From Spiribacter salilacus (GTDB taxonomy: Bacteria; Pseudomonadota; Gammaproteobacteria; Nitrococcales; Nitrococcaceae), in contig NZ_WJPP01000001.1 in assembly GCF_009649225.1 (NCBI RefSeq), positions 124,001 to 188,000 of the forward strand: a stretch of DNA of 64,000 nt, given 5' to 3'. This document shows positions 1 to 13,399 of the stretch, piece by piece. Position 1 is the stretch's first letter; every line of letters begins with the position of its first letter. The notes under the pieces are model-generated. The model did not search any database and was not told where the DNA came from. It saw only the letters and a list, made by a program, of their open reading frames with translations. Made by a program: the position numbers and the translations under genes.

Positions 1-495
1 TGCGCAGTCTTCAATTAAAATAAGCCCATGCTCATCAGCAAGGCGCGATAAGGCAGGGAGGTTTGCGGGTTGGCCGAAAAGATGCACCGGCATAATTGCC
101 TTCGTCTGCGCGGTAATGGCTTCTGCCACGCAGTTGGGATCTATGTTGAAAGTAGCCGGATCGATGTCAACAAATTTTGGCGTAGCCCCAACATAGCAAA
201 TGGCCTCAGCGGTGGCGATAAAGCTAAATGGTGTGGTGATGACCTCATCGCCGGGCCCAATGCCTGCGGCGCGCAGCGCTAAATGAAGCGCATCAGTGCC
301 CGAGGCACAACCAATGGCATGGGCTACGCCTAAATACGCCGCTGCGGCCTTTTCAAAGGCTTGCACATTAGGACCAAGAATAAATTTTGCCTCATCCAAT
401 GCGGCGTGCAGGCCTTGTTCAATCTCTGCGCGGATGAGTGGATATTGCGCCGTAAGATCGACCATAGGAATGGGTGGCGCCGTGTTGTTGCTCAT
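1..495 (-). CDS. gnnB: DegT/DnrJ/EryC1/StrS-type aminotransferase, probable GnnB (partial, N-terminal 165 residues)
   Basis: Only the N-terminal part is in the window; the gene runs off position 1. Translating the minus strand from the ATG at 495 gives an uninterrupted frame starting MSNNTAPPIPMVDLTAQY, the usual entry of PLP-dependent sugar-nucleotide 3-aminotransferases. Further family marks are GCASGTDALHLAL (cofactor phosphate-binding loop), TTPFSFIATAEA and MPVHLFGQPANL, ending near the ILIEDCAQ stretch that holds the PLP-ring Asp. The catalytic Lys lies beyond the window edge. The start overlaps the stop of the upstream oxidoreductase (ATGA). The order lpxA - oxidoreductase - aminotransferase is that known for gnnA and gnnB, where GnnB aminates UDP-3-keto-GlcNAc to UDP-GlcNAc3N. 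The family is certain. The Gnn role is inferred from context; a WecE/WlbC-like O-antigen role is the alternative. Confidence 0.82.
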   Translation of the reverse strand, partial: MSNNTAPPIPMVDLTAQYPLIRAEIEQGLHAALDEAKFILGPNVQAFEKAAAAYLGVAHAIGCASGTDALHLALRAAGIGPGDEVITTPFSFIATAEAICYVGATPKFVDIDPATFNIDPNCVAEAITAQTKAIMPVHLFGQPANLPALSRLADEHGLILIEDCA

Positions 496-1439
496 TGAGT
501 GCTCTCCGTTAATTGGCGACTAATTTCGATGGCGGCGGCAAGCGCACGTTTTCCATCGTGCCCGGTGACGACGGGCTGCCCTTTATTTTGAATTGTTGTC
601 ACAAAACTGCCGATTTCATCCGCAAGGGCATCATTACGGCCGGGCTCGAGTCGTTCATGCATAATTTGCGCCATGGTAGGCGGCCCTGATGCCTCTGGGT
701 CGCGCCGTTGTATATCCAAGGTGGCATTTTGTAGATCAAGGGATAAATAGGCGTTGCGCTGAAACACACGCATCCGACGCTCTGCACGTGGACTCACGCG
801 GCTGGCGGTTACATTTGCCACACAGCCATTGGCAAATCGCAGGCGAGCATTCGCGATGTCGATATCCTCTGAAATGACCGCAGCGCCACTGGCATCCATA
901 GACACTAACTCGGCATTGACGAGCTCTAAAATAAGGTCGATGTCATGAATCATTAAATCTAAGACAACGCTGACATCCGCGCCGCGCGGATTAAAAGGCG
1001 CAATGCGATGCGATTCGATAAACAGCGGATGATCTATTAAGGCAGCCGCGGCAACCACGGCCGGGTTAAAGCGCTCTAGGTGCCCAACCTGCAGTATGCA
1101 GTCATGCCGAGCGGCCGCAGCGATTAATGATTCCGCTTCGGCCTCAGTAACCGTCATTGGCTTTTCGATGAGCACATGCAGCCCGGCTTCCAGCAACGTA
1201 AGCCCAAGCGGATGGTGTAGGCGGGTCGGTGTGGCAACGCTTACCGCGTCTACATGGCCAAGCAATGAATCAATGTTATCGAACGCCTGGCAATTGAGTT
1301 CTTTAGCAACCGCCTTAGCTCGATCTAAATTTACATCAACAACCGCCATAAGCTCGCAATCAGCATGCGCAGCATATTTTTGTGCATGAAAGCGGCCAAG
1401 GTAGCCGGCGCCAACAACTGCGGTGCGCAGTGGGGTCAT
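492..1439 (-). CDS. gnnA: Gfo/Idh/MocA-family NAD-dependent oxidoreductase, probable GnnA
   Basis: This 315-residue protein has an N-terminal Rossmann fold with the nucleotide loop GAGYLG (residues 10-15) and the family's EKP motif (92-94), whose Lys acts in catalysis. The C-terminal half is the alpha/beta substrate domain, with VGHLERFNPAV near 118 and HDIDL near 165. It sits between lpxA and a DegT-type aminotransferase with 4-bp overlaps on both sides, so the three are almost surely one translation-coupled operon. In Acidithiobacillus ferrooxidans and Leptospira, GnnA oxidises UDP-GlcNAc at C3 so that GnnB can aminate it and LpxA can N-acylate it. Family assignment is from sequence; the Gnn role is inferred from the neighbourhood. 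A general sugar dehydrogenase for O-antigen is the alternative. Confidence 0.8.
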   Translation of the reverse strand: MTPLRTAVVGAGYLGRFHAQKYAAHADCELMAVVDVNLDRAKAVAKELNCQAFDNIDSLLGHVDAVSVATPTRLHHPLGLTLLEAGLHVLIEKPMTVTEAEAESLIAAAARHDCILQVGHLERFNPAVVAAAALIDHPLFIESHRIAPFNPRGADVSVVLDLMIHDIDLILELVNAELVSMDASGAAVISEDIDIANARLRFANGCVANVTASRVSPRAERRMRVFQRNAYLSLDLQNATLDIQRRDPEASGPPTMAQIMHERLEPGRNDALADEIGSFVTTIQNKGQPVVTGHDGKRALAAAIEISRQLTESTQ

Positions 1440-2230
1440 CTTGTTATTCCTCGGCCTCGGTGCCGAATAAAATCCAGCAGCACGTTAATCTCGGTTGTTT
1501 GTAGATTCGGGTCGGTGGCCACCGCGTCAACCGCGGCGTTTAATGTACCGCCATCGCGAAATAAGCGCTGATAGGCCTGCCGAAGCGCTCGGCGATGCTC
1601 CGTGGGAATGCCGGCTCGTTGAAGCCCACGAGAATTCAAACCTCGCAGTTGCGCTCGATCGCCGGCAACCATCGTAAAAGGGGCAACATCTCGATCAACC
1701 ATCGATCCACCGGCCACCATGGCAAGGCGGCCGATATGGACAAATTGATGGATAGCGCAGAGCCCAGATATGAAAACTTGGTTATGAATGTGCACATGGC
1801 CGGCAAGCTGCGTTCCATTGCCAATAATCACGTGATCGCCAATTTGGTCATCATGGGCAATATGCGAAAAGGCCATAAACAGGCCATGATTGCCTACGCG
1901 TGTTATTCCATCTTCTTTGGTGCTCGCTCGGTGCGCAGTGGTGAACTCACGAAAATCGTTACCCTCGCCAACCACCAATTGGGTGGGTTCTCCTGCGTAA
2001 GTAAGATCTTGCGGCGGCTGGCCGAGCAAAGCATGTGGACCAATTCGATTATTTGGGCCCATCTCTAATGGCCCCTCTAACACGGCATGGGCGCCTACCG
2101 TGCAGTTGTTACCAAGTACAACGCCAGCGCCGATCACAGCGTAAGGGCCGACATGGCAATTTGCTCCGAGAACGGCTTGCGGATCAATTATGGCGGTTGG
2201 GTGAATGTGCTCAGCTCCCATGGTGTGCAT
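1436..2230 (-). CDS. lpxA: Acyl-[ACP]--UDP-sugar O/N-acyltransferase LpxA
   Basis: LpxA adds a 3-hydroxyacyl chain to a UDP-amino sugar, the first committed step of lipid A synthesis in the cytoplasm. The 264 residues (E. coli 262) show the hexapeptide repeats of the left-handed beta-helix from about 10 to 190 and an alpha-helical C-terminus. The catalytic His126 lies in SHIAHD, with His123 also kept (E. coli His122/His125). The residue facing the acyl chain, Gly173 in E. coli, is also Gly here, which fits a fairly long acyl chain. The Lys of the E. coli DLKYAGE stretch is Thr77 here. The start is either ATG 2230 or ATG 2221; the first fits the E. coli length better and neither has a clear Shine-Dalgarno site. 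The gene is divergent from dnaE and leads gnnA-gnnB. lpxD and fabZ, its usual upstream neighbours, are absent here. Confidence 0.95.
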   Translation of the reverse strand: MHTMGAEHIHPTAIIDPQAVLGANCHVGPYAVIGAGVVLGNNCTVGAHAVLEGPLEMGPNNRIGPHALLGQPPQDLTYAGEPTQLVVGEGNDFREFTTAHRASTKEDGITRVGNHGLFMAFSHIAHDDQIGDHVIIGNGTQLAGHVHIHNQVFISGLCAIHQFVHIGRLAMVAGGSMVDRDVAPFTMVAGDRAQLRGLNSRGLQRAGIPTEHRRALRQAYQRLFRDGGTLNAAVDAVATDPNLQTTEINVLLDFIRHRGRGITR

Positions 2231-2256
2231 GATGGCGTAATCTTGGCTTTCTCACC

Positions 2257-2284
2257 AGTGTAAAAATCTATCCGGATGACTCAA
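2257..2284 (-). promoter_or_regulatory. Candidate sigma-70 promoter of lpxA-gnnA-gnnB
   Basis: On the minus strand TTGAGT (2284-2279) is separated by 16 bp from TACACT (2262-2257), about 27 bp before the lpxA start. It lies in the 74-bp gap shared with dnaE. This is a consensus-like match by eye only. Confidence 0.4.
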
Positions 2285-2304
2285 TCCCGGTTAGCATTAG
2301 CAGG

Positions 2305-5300
2305 ATGAATTCAGGTTTCGTACATCTTCATCTGCACACCGAGTTTTCACTCATCGACGGTACGGTGCGTGTAAAGCCCCTAGTGCGGGCGGTTGCTGAG
2401 GATAAAATGCCAGCGGTAGCGATCACCGATCAGGGTAACCTGTTTGGGATGGTCAAGTTTTACCGTGCGGCGATAGAGCTCGGGATTAAGCCCATCATAG
2501 GCGCTGATCTTCGAGTTGAGCACCCAACCGATCCATCTGCGCACCATGTAATGACTTTTCTCTGCGCTGATGCGACGGGCTACGCGGCGCTCACGCGGTT
2601 AATTACCGCTAGCTATTTGCAGGGGCAGGCAACGGGCTTGCCCGTGGTAGCGCGAGAGTGGCTTAACCAATGGCATGAGGGGTTAATTGTTCTTTCCGGC
2701 GCCGCTGCGGGTGATGTGGGGGAAGCGCTGATTGCGGAAGATCCTGAGGCAGCACAGCAGCGTCTAGCCTATTGGCAAGAACTCTATGGTGATCGGTTTT
2801 ATCTTGAGTTGCAGCGCACAGGCCGACCAGGAGATGAAGAACAGGTGCATGGTGCGGTGGCTTTAGCAGCAAAAACCCACTGCCCCGTTGTTGCCACCAA
2901 TAACGTGCGTTTCCTTGAGTCGGCCGATCATGAAGCTCATGAGGCACGTGTCTGCATTCATGATGGGCGCATTTTGCACGATGAGAATCGCCCGCGACTT
3001 TATTCAGAGGCGCAATACCTGCGCTCAGCCGAAGAAATGCAGGCGTGCTTTGAAGATATACCTGAAGCGATTGAGAACACTTTGCTGATCGCACAGCGGT
3101 GCAATTTAACCCTGACGCTCGATCAAAATGCCTTGCCCGATTTTCCGGTGCCGGACGGCAAGCCGATCGATCAATTTTTGCGTGAGGAATCAGAATGTGG
3201 TCTGGCTCGGCGTATTGAGCGTGATGGTGCGGTTACCGATACCCAAGCGTATCAGGCGCGGTTAGATTTTGAGTTAGATGTGATCAATCAAATGGGCTTT
3301 CCGGGCTACTTTTTGATTGTCGCGGATTTTATTCGCTGGGCCAAGGCCAAAGATATTCCAGTGGGGCCGGGGCGTGGCTCTGGTGCCGGCTCACTGGTGG
3401 CCTATGCGCTAGATATTACCGACTTGGATCCGCTTCGCTACGACCTGCTTTTTGAGCGATTCCTTAATCCAGAACGTGTTTCGATGCCGGATTTCGATGT
3501 CGATTTTTGTATGGAAAAGCGCGATCAGGTGATTGATTACGTGGCCGAGCGGTATGGCCGAGAGAAAGTCTCGCAAATCGCAACCCACGGGACCATGGCC
3601 GCAAGGGCGGTTGTTCGTGATGTGGGTCGAGTGCTCGGGCATGGATATGGGTACGTTGATCGCATTGCCAAAATGATCCCGTTTGAGCTGGGCATGACAC
3701 TCGATAAAGCGCTGGAGCAGGAAGAGGATCTTCGTAAGCTCTGTGCGGAGGATGAGGATGTCAAACTACTCATTGATCTGGCAAAGCGTCTAGAGGGCTT
3801 ATCAAGGAACGTTGGCAAACATGCCGGCGGCGTGGTGATTGCGCCGTCCGATTTAACCGAATTTGCTCCCTTATTCTGTGAACCGGGTGGGGCGGGACTT
3901 GCCACCCAGTTTGATAAGGATGATGTTGAGGCCGTTGGCTTGGTGAAGTTTGATTTTCTAGGCCTGCGCACATTAACCATTATCGACTGGACGGTTAAAG
4001 CGGTTAACAAAATTCGTGCGGAAAATAACGAACCGCCCATCGATATTAATCGAATTCCCCTGAATGATGCAGCCACGTTTAGTTTGCTGCGTGATTGTCA
4101 AACCACAGCGATATTTCAGCTTGAATCACGGGGAATGAAAGACCTCATTCGCCGCCTTCGGCCCGACCATTTTGAAGACATTATCGCCCTAGTTGCCTTA
4201 TTCCGACCGGGGCCGTTGCAGTCGGGGATGGTGGATGATTTCATCGATCGTAAACATGGTCGAAAGCCGGTGGCGTACCCAACGCCAGAACTTCATCATG
4301 ATGCGCTAAAACCCATTCTTAAGCCCACCTACGGTGTCATCCTGTATCAGGAACAGGTAATGCAGATTGCCCAAGCGGTGGGTGGGTACAGCTTAGGCGA
4401 AGCCGATCTTCTCCGTCGGGCCATGGGCAAGAAAAAACCGGAGGAGATGGCAAAGCAAAGAAGCATCTTTTGTGACGGGGCCGTGGCACAAGGCTTACGC
4501 CCAGCGCATGCCGAAGGCCTATTTGACTTAATGGAGAAGTTTGCTGGCTATGGCTTTAATAAAAGCCATTCGGCCGCTTATGCGCTCTTGTCCTATCAAA
4601 CTGCCTGGCTGAAAACGCATTACCCCGCGGCATTTATGGCTGCGGTCTTATCCTCAGATATGGACAACACCGATAAGGTGGTAACGCTGATCGATGAATG
4701 TCGAGCGATGAAGCTCTCGGTAGCCCCGCCTGATATCAACCGCTCAGATTGGATGTTTCAAGCCTCTGATCCCACATCCGTCGTGTATGGGCTAGGTGCG
4801 GTCAAGGGCGTTGGGCAAGCGGCTGTCGAATCGCTCGTTACCGCGCGTGAACAGGGCGAGGCATTTGCGAATCTTCATTCACTCTGTCAGCGGATTGATC
4901 TGAAAAAGATCAATCGCCGAGTGTTAGAGGCGCTTATCCGCTCCGGTAGCTTAGATGGCATTACGCCTAATCGCGCCTCTGCGATGGCGGCATTGCCGAG
5001 TGCTCTACAGGGTGCTGAGCAAGCAATGCGCAATGCCACCATCGGTCAGGAAGATCTTTTTGGGTTAGGGCAAAGCGATGCTAAAACCGGCGCAGAAGAG
5101 GTGGTAGACACGGTGCCGGCATTACCGGAATGGGTAGAGATGGAACGCCTACAAGCCGAAAAAGAAACGCTGGGGCTTTATCTATCAGGGCATCCGATTA
5201 GCGCACATGAAACGGAGTTGGCCCGGTTTATTAGTTGTCGTCTGAAAGATGCCGCCGGCAATACCGATAAACGCGTTTTTCTGGCCGGGTTGATTGTGGA

Positions 5301-5808
5301 TAGCCGCACACGGGTAACACAGTCTGGCAGGCGGCTCGGTATTGTCACCCTAGATGATCGGACAGCACGGTTGGAGATGGTCTTATTTGGCGATGTTTTT
5401 GAGCGTTATAAGAGTTTGATCGAAAAAGATACCCTCGTGGTGGTGGAAGGCGAGATTAGCCATGACGACTTTAGCGACGGATATCGCATCTCTGCAGAGC
5501 GGATTTATGACCTGCCCAGTGCCCGGTTAGCATTTGCCCAGCGTTTAGTGTTGGCCATTCATGAAAAGCAAGCCGGCAACGGATTGTTGCCTCACATAAA
5601 GGATTTGTTAAGTCGGTATCAGCCAGGCAGCTGTCCTGTGTGTGTTGAATATATCGCGAGCAGTGCCAAGGCAGCATTGCGCTTAGGGGAGCAGTGGAAA
5701 GTCAGACCCGAACCCAGCCTCATTGAGGAGTTAGAAGCACTGTTAGCGGCCGATGCGGTCCGTGTGGATTATGGGCGTCCAAAACAGCAGTCTAAAGGCA
5801 GGTCATGA
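2305..5808 (+). CDS. dnaE: DNA polymerase III subunit alpha
   Basis: This is the replicative polymerase of the chromosome: 1167 residues against 1160 in E. coli. An N-terminal PHP domain (about 1-230) begins FVHLHLHTEFSL and keeps an HxH pair, closer to metal-binding PHP domains than the HLRVH form of E. coli. The polymerase core has Asp396 and Asp398 in PDFDVDF and the third catalytic Asp550 in FDFLGLRTL. The internal clamp-binding motif is QEDLFG (915-920). An OB-fold follows in the C-terminal 200 residues. The ATG at 2305 has AGG directly against it rather than at normal spacing, so initiation may be weak or leaderless. Its divergence from lpxA and the following accA-tilS match the conserved gammaproteobacterial block; lpxB and rnhB are missing from between lpxA and dnaE. 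Confidence 0.97.
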   Translation: MNSGFVHLHLHTEFSLIDGTVRVKPLVRAVAEDKMPAVAITDQGNLFGMVKFYRAAIELGIKPIIGADLRVEHPTDPSAHHVMTFLCADATGYAALTRLITASYLQGQATGLPVVAREWLNQWHEGLIVLSGAAAGDVGEALIAEDPEAAQQRLAYWQELYGDRFYLELQRTGRPGDEEQVHGAVALAAKTHCPVVATNNVRFLESADHEAHEARVCIHDGRILHDENRPRLYSEAQYLRSAEEMQACFEDIPEAIENTLLIAQRCNLTLTLDQNALPDFPVPDGKPIDQFLREESECGLARRIERDGAVTDTQAYQARLDFELDVINQMGFPGYFLIVADFIRWAKAKDIPVGPGRGSGAGSLVAYALDITDLDPLRYDLLFERFLNPERVSMPDFDVDFCMEKRDQVIDYVAERYGREKVSQIATHGTMAARAVVRDVGRVLGHGYGYVDRIAKMIPFELGMTLDKALEQEEDLRKLCAEDEDVKLLIDLAKRLEGLSRNVGKHAGGVVIAPSDLTEFAPLFCEPGGAGLATQFDKDDVEAVGLVKFDFLGLRTLTIIDWTVKAVNKIRAENNEPPIDINRIPLNDAATFSLLRDCQTTAIFQLESRGMKDLIRRLRPDHFEDIIALVALFRPGPLQSGMVDDFIDRKHGRKPVAYPTPELHHDALKPILKPTYGVILYQEQVMQIAQAVGGYSLGEADLLRRAMGKKKPEEMAKQRSIFCDGAVAQGLRPAHAEGLFDLMEKFAGYGFNKSHSAAYALLSYQTAWLKTHYPAAFMAAVLSSDMDNTDKVVTLIDECRAMKLSVAPPDINRSDWMFQASDPTSVVYGLGAVKGVGQAAVESLVTAREQGEAFANLHSLCQRIDLKKINRRVLEALIRSGSLDGITPNRASAMAALPSALQGAEQAMRNATIGQEDLFGLGQSDAKTGAEEVVDTVPALPEWVEMERLQAEKETLGLYLSGHPISAHETELARFISCRLKDAAGNTDKRVFLAGLIVDSRTRVTQSGRRLGIVTLDDRTARLEMVLFGDVFERYKSLIEKDTLVVVEGEISHDDFSDGYRISAERIYDLPSARLAFAQRLVLAIHEKQAGNGLLPHIKDLLSRYQPGSCPVCVEYIASSAKAALRLGEQWKVRPEPSLIEELEALLAADAVRVDYGRPKQQSKGRS

Positions 5809-5845
5809 TATTCTGTAACCAGTTTTGGAGTAAGGGAGCAGACGC

Positions 5846-6791
5846 GTGGCATCCGCTGACTTGGATTTTTTAGAATTCGAACGGCCTATTGCAGAGCTTG
5901 AGGCTAAAATCGAAGAACTGCGCTACGTGGGCGATGACTCTGAAGTCAGTATCGGAGAGGAGGTTGCACGCCTTCAGGCTAAAAGCCGCCAGCTGACTGA
6001 GCAAATTTTTCGCAACCTGAGTTCTTGGCAAATCTCGCAGTTGGCCCGCCATCCACGGCGCCCGTATGCGGCTGACTACATTGCTGCCATGTTTACTGAT
6101 TTCGAAGAGCTGCATGGGGATCGGGCCTATGCCGATGATGCGGCAATGATCGGTGGCGTTGCGCGCTTTAAAGGCCGCCCAGTGATGGTAATTGGTGAGC
6201 AAAAGGGCCGGGGCACGCGGGAGAAAATTGAGCGTAATTTTGGCATGCCACGTCCCGAGGGATATCGCAAGGCAGCGCGGCTCATGGAAATGGCCGAGCG
6301 GTTTGGTTTGCCGATTATGACCTTTATCGATACCCCAGGCGCCTACCCAGGGGTGGGCGCTGAAGAGCGCGGTCAAAGCGAAGCAATTGCTAGCAATTTA
6401 ATGCAAATGGCGGGGCTTAATACCCCAGTGCTATGCACCGTCATTGGTGAAGGCGGCTCGGGTGGTGCGCTGGCTATCGGCGTGGGCGACCGGTTGCTCA
6501 TGCTTCAGTACAGTACGTATTCAGTGATTTCTCCGGAAGGCTGTGCCTCAATTCTTTGGAAAAGTGCAGAACGCGCAGCCGAGGCGGCCGAGGCAATGGG
6601 AATTACCGCAGAGCGACTAGCCGAGCTCGGATTAGTGGATGAAGTCATCGCTGAGCCTCTGGGAGGCGCGCATCGCGATTGGGATGAAACGGCAAAGCGG
6701 TTATCTGATTCGCTGTCGCGCCATTTAGCGGATGTGGAGGCCTTAGACCTCGAGGCGATGCGGGCAGCGCGCTATGAGCGCTTGATGGCGA

Positions 6792-6811
<20 letters not shown>
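5846..6811 (+). CDS. accA: Acetyl-CoA carboxylase carboxyltransferase subunit alpha
   Basis: AccA pairs with AccD to move CO2 from carboxybiotin to acetyl-CoA, giving malonyl-CoA for fatty acid synthesis. The protein has 321 residues (E. coli 319), with a helical N-terminus ([18 protein letters not shown]) and the crotonase-like carboxyltransferase fold. Family stretches are [38 protein letters not shown] and [15 protein letters not shown]. The start is GTG, chosen because AAGGGAG lies 7 bp upstream and the N-terminus then aligns with the family. It follows dnaE by 37 bp and overlaps tilS, so the three are probably cotranscribed. Confidence 0.97.
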
Positions 6812-11941
<5,130 letters not shown>

Positions 11942-11944
11942 TTA

Positions 11945-12229
11945 ATGCGCTGGCTTGCGGCAGGGCTGCTGTTGTTGGTGTTATTGCTGCAAAGTCGGCT
12001 CTGGTTTGGTGATGGCAGTATTCCCAATGCATGGCGCCTGCAGCAAGCCGTTTCCGCTCAGGAAGCTGAAAATGCCCGTTTGGATGAGCGCAATCAAGCG
12101 TTATCGGCAGACGTAGCAGATCTTCGTGATGGGCTCAGTGGTATTGAAGAGCGTGCGCGTTTAGAGCTCGGTCTGGTTGGCGAAGAGGAGCAATTTTTTC
12201 AGGTGATAGAGCCTCGTGAAGACCCATAA
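11945..12229 (+). CDS. ftsB: Cell division protein FtsB
   Basis: FtsB is a small bitopic inner-membrane protein that joins FtsL and FtsQ in the divisome. The 94 residues have a short cytoplasmic MRW start, one membrane helix (about 4-20, LAAGLLLLVLLLQSRLW), the LWFGDGSI segment that follows the helix in the family, and a periplasmic coiled coil (about 30-75). The segment RARLELGLVGEEEQFFQVI closes the protein as in E. coli FtsB (103 residues). It lies 3 bp after eno and overlaps ispD by 14 bp, the usual gammaproteobacterial position. Confidence 0.95.
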   Translation: MRWLAAGLLLLVLLLQSRLWFGDGSIPNAWRLQQAVSAQEAENARLDERNQALSADVADLRDGLSGIEERARLELGLVGEEEQFFQVIEPREDP

Positions 12230-12920
12230 AGCGGTATGGGCTGTATTGGCAGCGGCGGGGCAAGGGCGGCGTGCTGGTGGCCCTTTGCCGAAGCAGTTTC
12301 AGTTAATTGCCGGCAAGCGGGTGTTGGACTGGTCACTAGAAGTGTTAATGGCAATACCGGCGATTAAAGGGGTGGTAGTGGTACTACCTGCAGCCGATCC
12401 AAGCCTCACCTCAGCAACAATAAAAACCTGCGTTGGGGGCGCGACGCGAGCCCAATCTGTGCTTGAGGGTTTGTACGAACTGGCAAGATGGGGCGCACAG
12501 CCTAACGATCTCGTGCTGGTGCATGATGCGGCGCGCCCGTGCGTGCCGGCTGATGACATTTCGCGGTTACTTAAAGCGGCAGAATACAATGAAGACGGTG
12601 GGCTTTTAGCCGTGGCTTTGCGAGATACGTTAAAGCAAGCAGATGACGCTGATCATGCGGTGGCGCGTACCGTGCCCCGTGCTGGATTATGGCAAGCGCT
12701 AACGCCGCAGTGTTTTCCTCTCCAACGGTTGGCTAGGGCACTAGAAAACGCGGCAGGGCATGAGGTAACGGACGAGTCAGACGCAATGGAAAGGCTGGGG
12801 GCTAAGCCTGTGCTAGTGCCTGGGTCGAGCGCGAATATTAAACTGACTTATCCCAGTGACCATGCCTTATTAGAAGCGTGGCTTATGCAGCAACAGCCCG
12901 ATAAGCAGAGGATGGAGTGA
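12216..12920 (+). CDS. ispD: 2-C-methyl-D-erythritol 4-phosphate cytidylyltransferase
   Basis: IspD joins CTP and MEP to form CDP-ME in the non-mevalonate isoprenoid pathway. The 234 residues (E. coli 236) contain the nucleotidyltransferase loop LAAAGQGRRAGGPLPKQF, VHDAARPCVPADDI and TDESDAMERLG, which holds substrate-binding residues. The start is GTG at 12216 inside ftsB, the only start that keeps the full CTP-binding N-terminus. It runs straight into ispF. ispG, acting later in the same pathway, is at 39289. Confidence 0.96.
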   Translation: MKTHKAVWAVLAAAGQGRRAGGPLPKQFQLIAGKRVLDWSLEVLMAIPAIKGVVVVLPAADPSLTSATIKTCVGGATRAQSVLEGLYELARWGAQPNDLVLVHDAARPCVPADDISRLLKAAEYNEDGGLLAVALRDTLKQADDADHAVARTVPRAGLWQALTPQCFPLQRLARALENAAGHEVTDESDAMERLGAKPVLVPGSSANIKLTYPSDHALLEAWLMQQQPDKQRME

Positions 12921-13399
12921 TGATTCGCGTTGGGCAAGGGGTTGATGCGCATCGGTTAGTAGACGGGCGGGCATTGATTATTGGTGGCGTGCGCTTGGAT
13001 TATCCAGAGGGGCTTGCTGCGCACTCAGACGGCGATGTGCTGTTGCACGCCATTACCGATGCCATTTTAGGGGCCTTAGGTGAGGGGGATATTGGGCAAC
13101 ACTTTCCTGATACCGACGCCGCTTGGAAAGACGCAGATAGTCGTGTGCTGTTACGGGAAATAACCACTCGGATGCAAAACCAACAATTTCAGCTGGCGAA
13201 TATTGATGCCACCGTCATCGCGCAGAAGCCCAAGATGAGCGGGTACTTACCCACGATGAGGCAAAATATTGCCAGTGATTTGGGGTGTGCCGAAGCACAG
13301 ATAAATTTAAAAGCCACCACCACTGAGTGGATGGGCTTTACTGGCCGAGGCGAGGGCATCGCAGCAATGGCGGTGGCTTTGTTAGAGTCCATTGACTGA
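12920..13399 (+). CDS. ispF: 2-C-methyl-D-erythritol 2,4-cyclodiphosphate synthase
   Basis: IspF cyclises CDP-ME 2-phosphate to MEcPP. With the ATG at 12920 it is 159 residues, exactly the E. coli length, and begins MIRVGQGVDAH; Asp9 and His11 are zinc ligands, with the third His in HAITDAI. Other family stretches are GLAAHSDGDVLLHAI, GQHFPDTD and KATTTEWMGFTGRGEGI. A GTG three bases earlier is possible but less like the family. GAGG lies 8 bp upstream. It overlaps ispD by one base (TGATG) and truD by 8. Confidence 0.97.
   Translation: MIRVGQGVDAHRLVDGRALIIGGVRLDYPEGLAAHSDGDVLLHAITDAILGALGEGDIGQHFPDTDAAWKDADSRVLLREITTRMQNQQFQLANIDATVIAQKPKMSGYLPTMRQNIASDLGCAEAQINLKATTTEWMGFTGRGEGIAAMAVALLESID

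Noticed and set aside
3537-4076. 179-codon frame antisense to dnaE
   Set aside because: Ser/Arg-rich shadow of the conserved polymerase core; no start context or homology.
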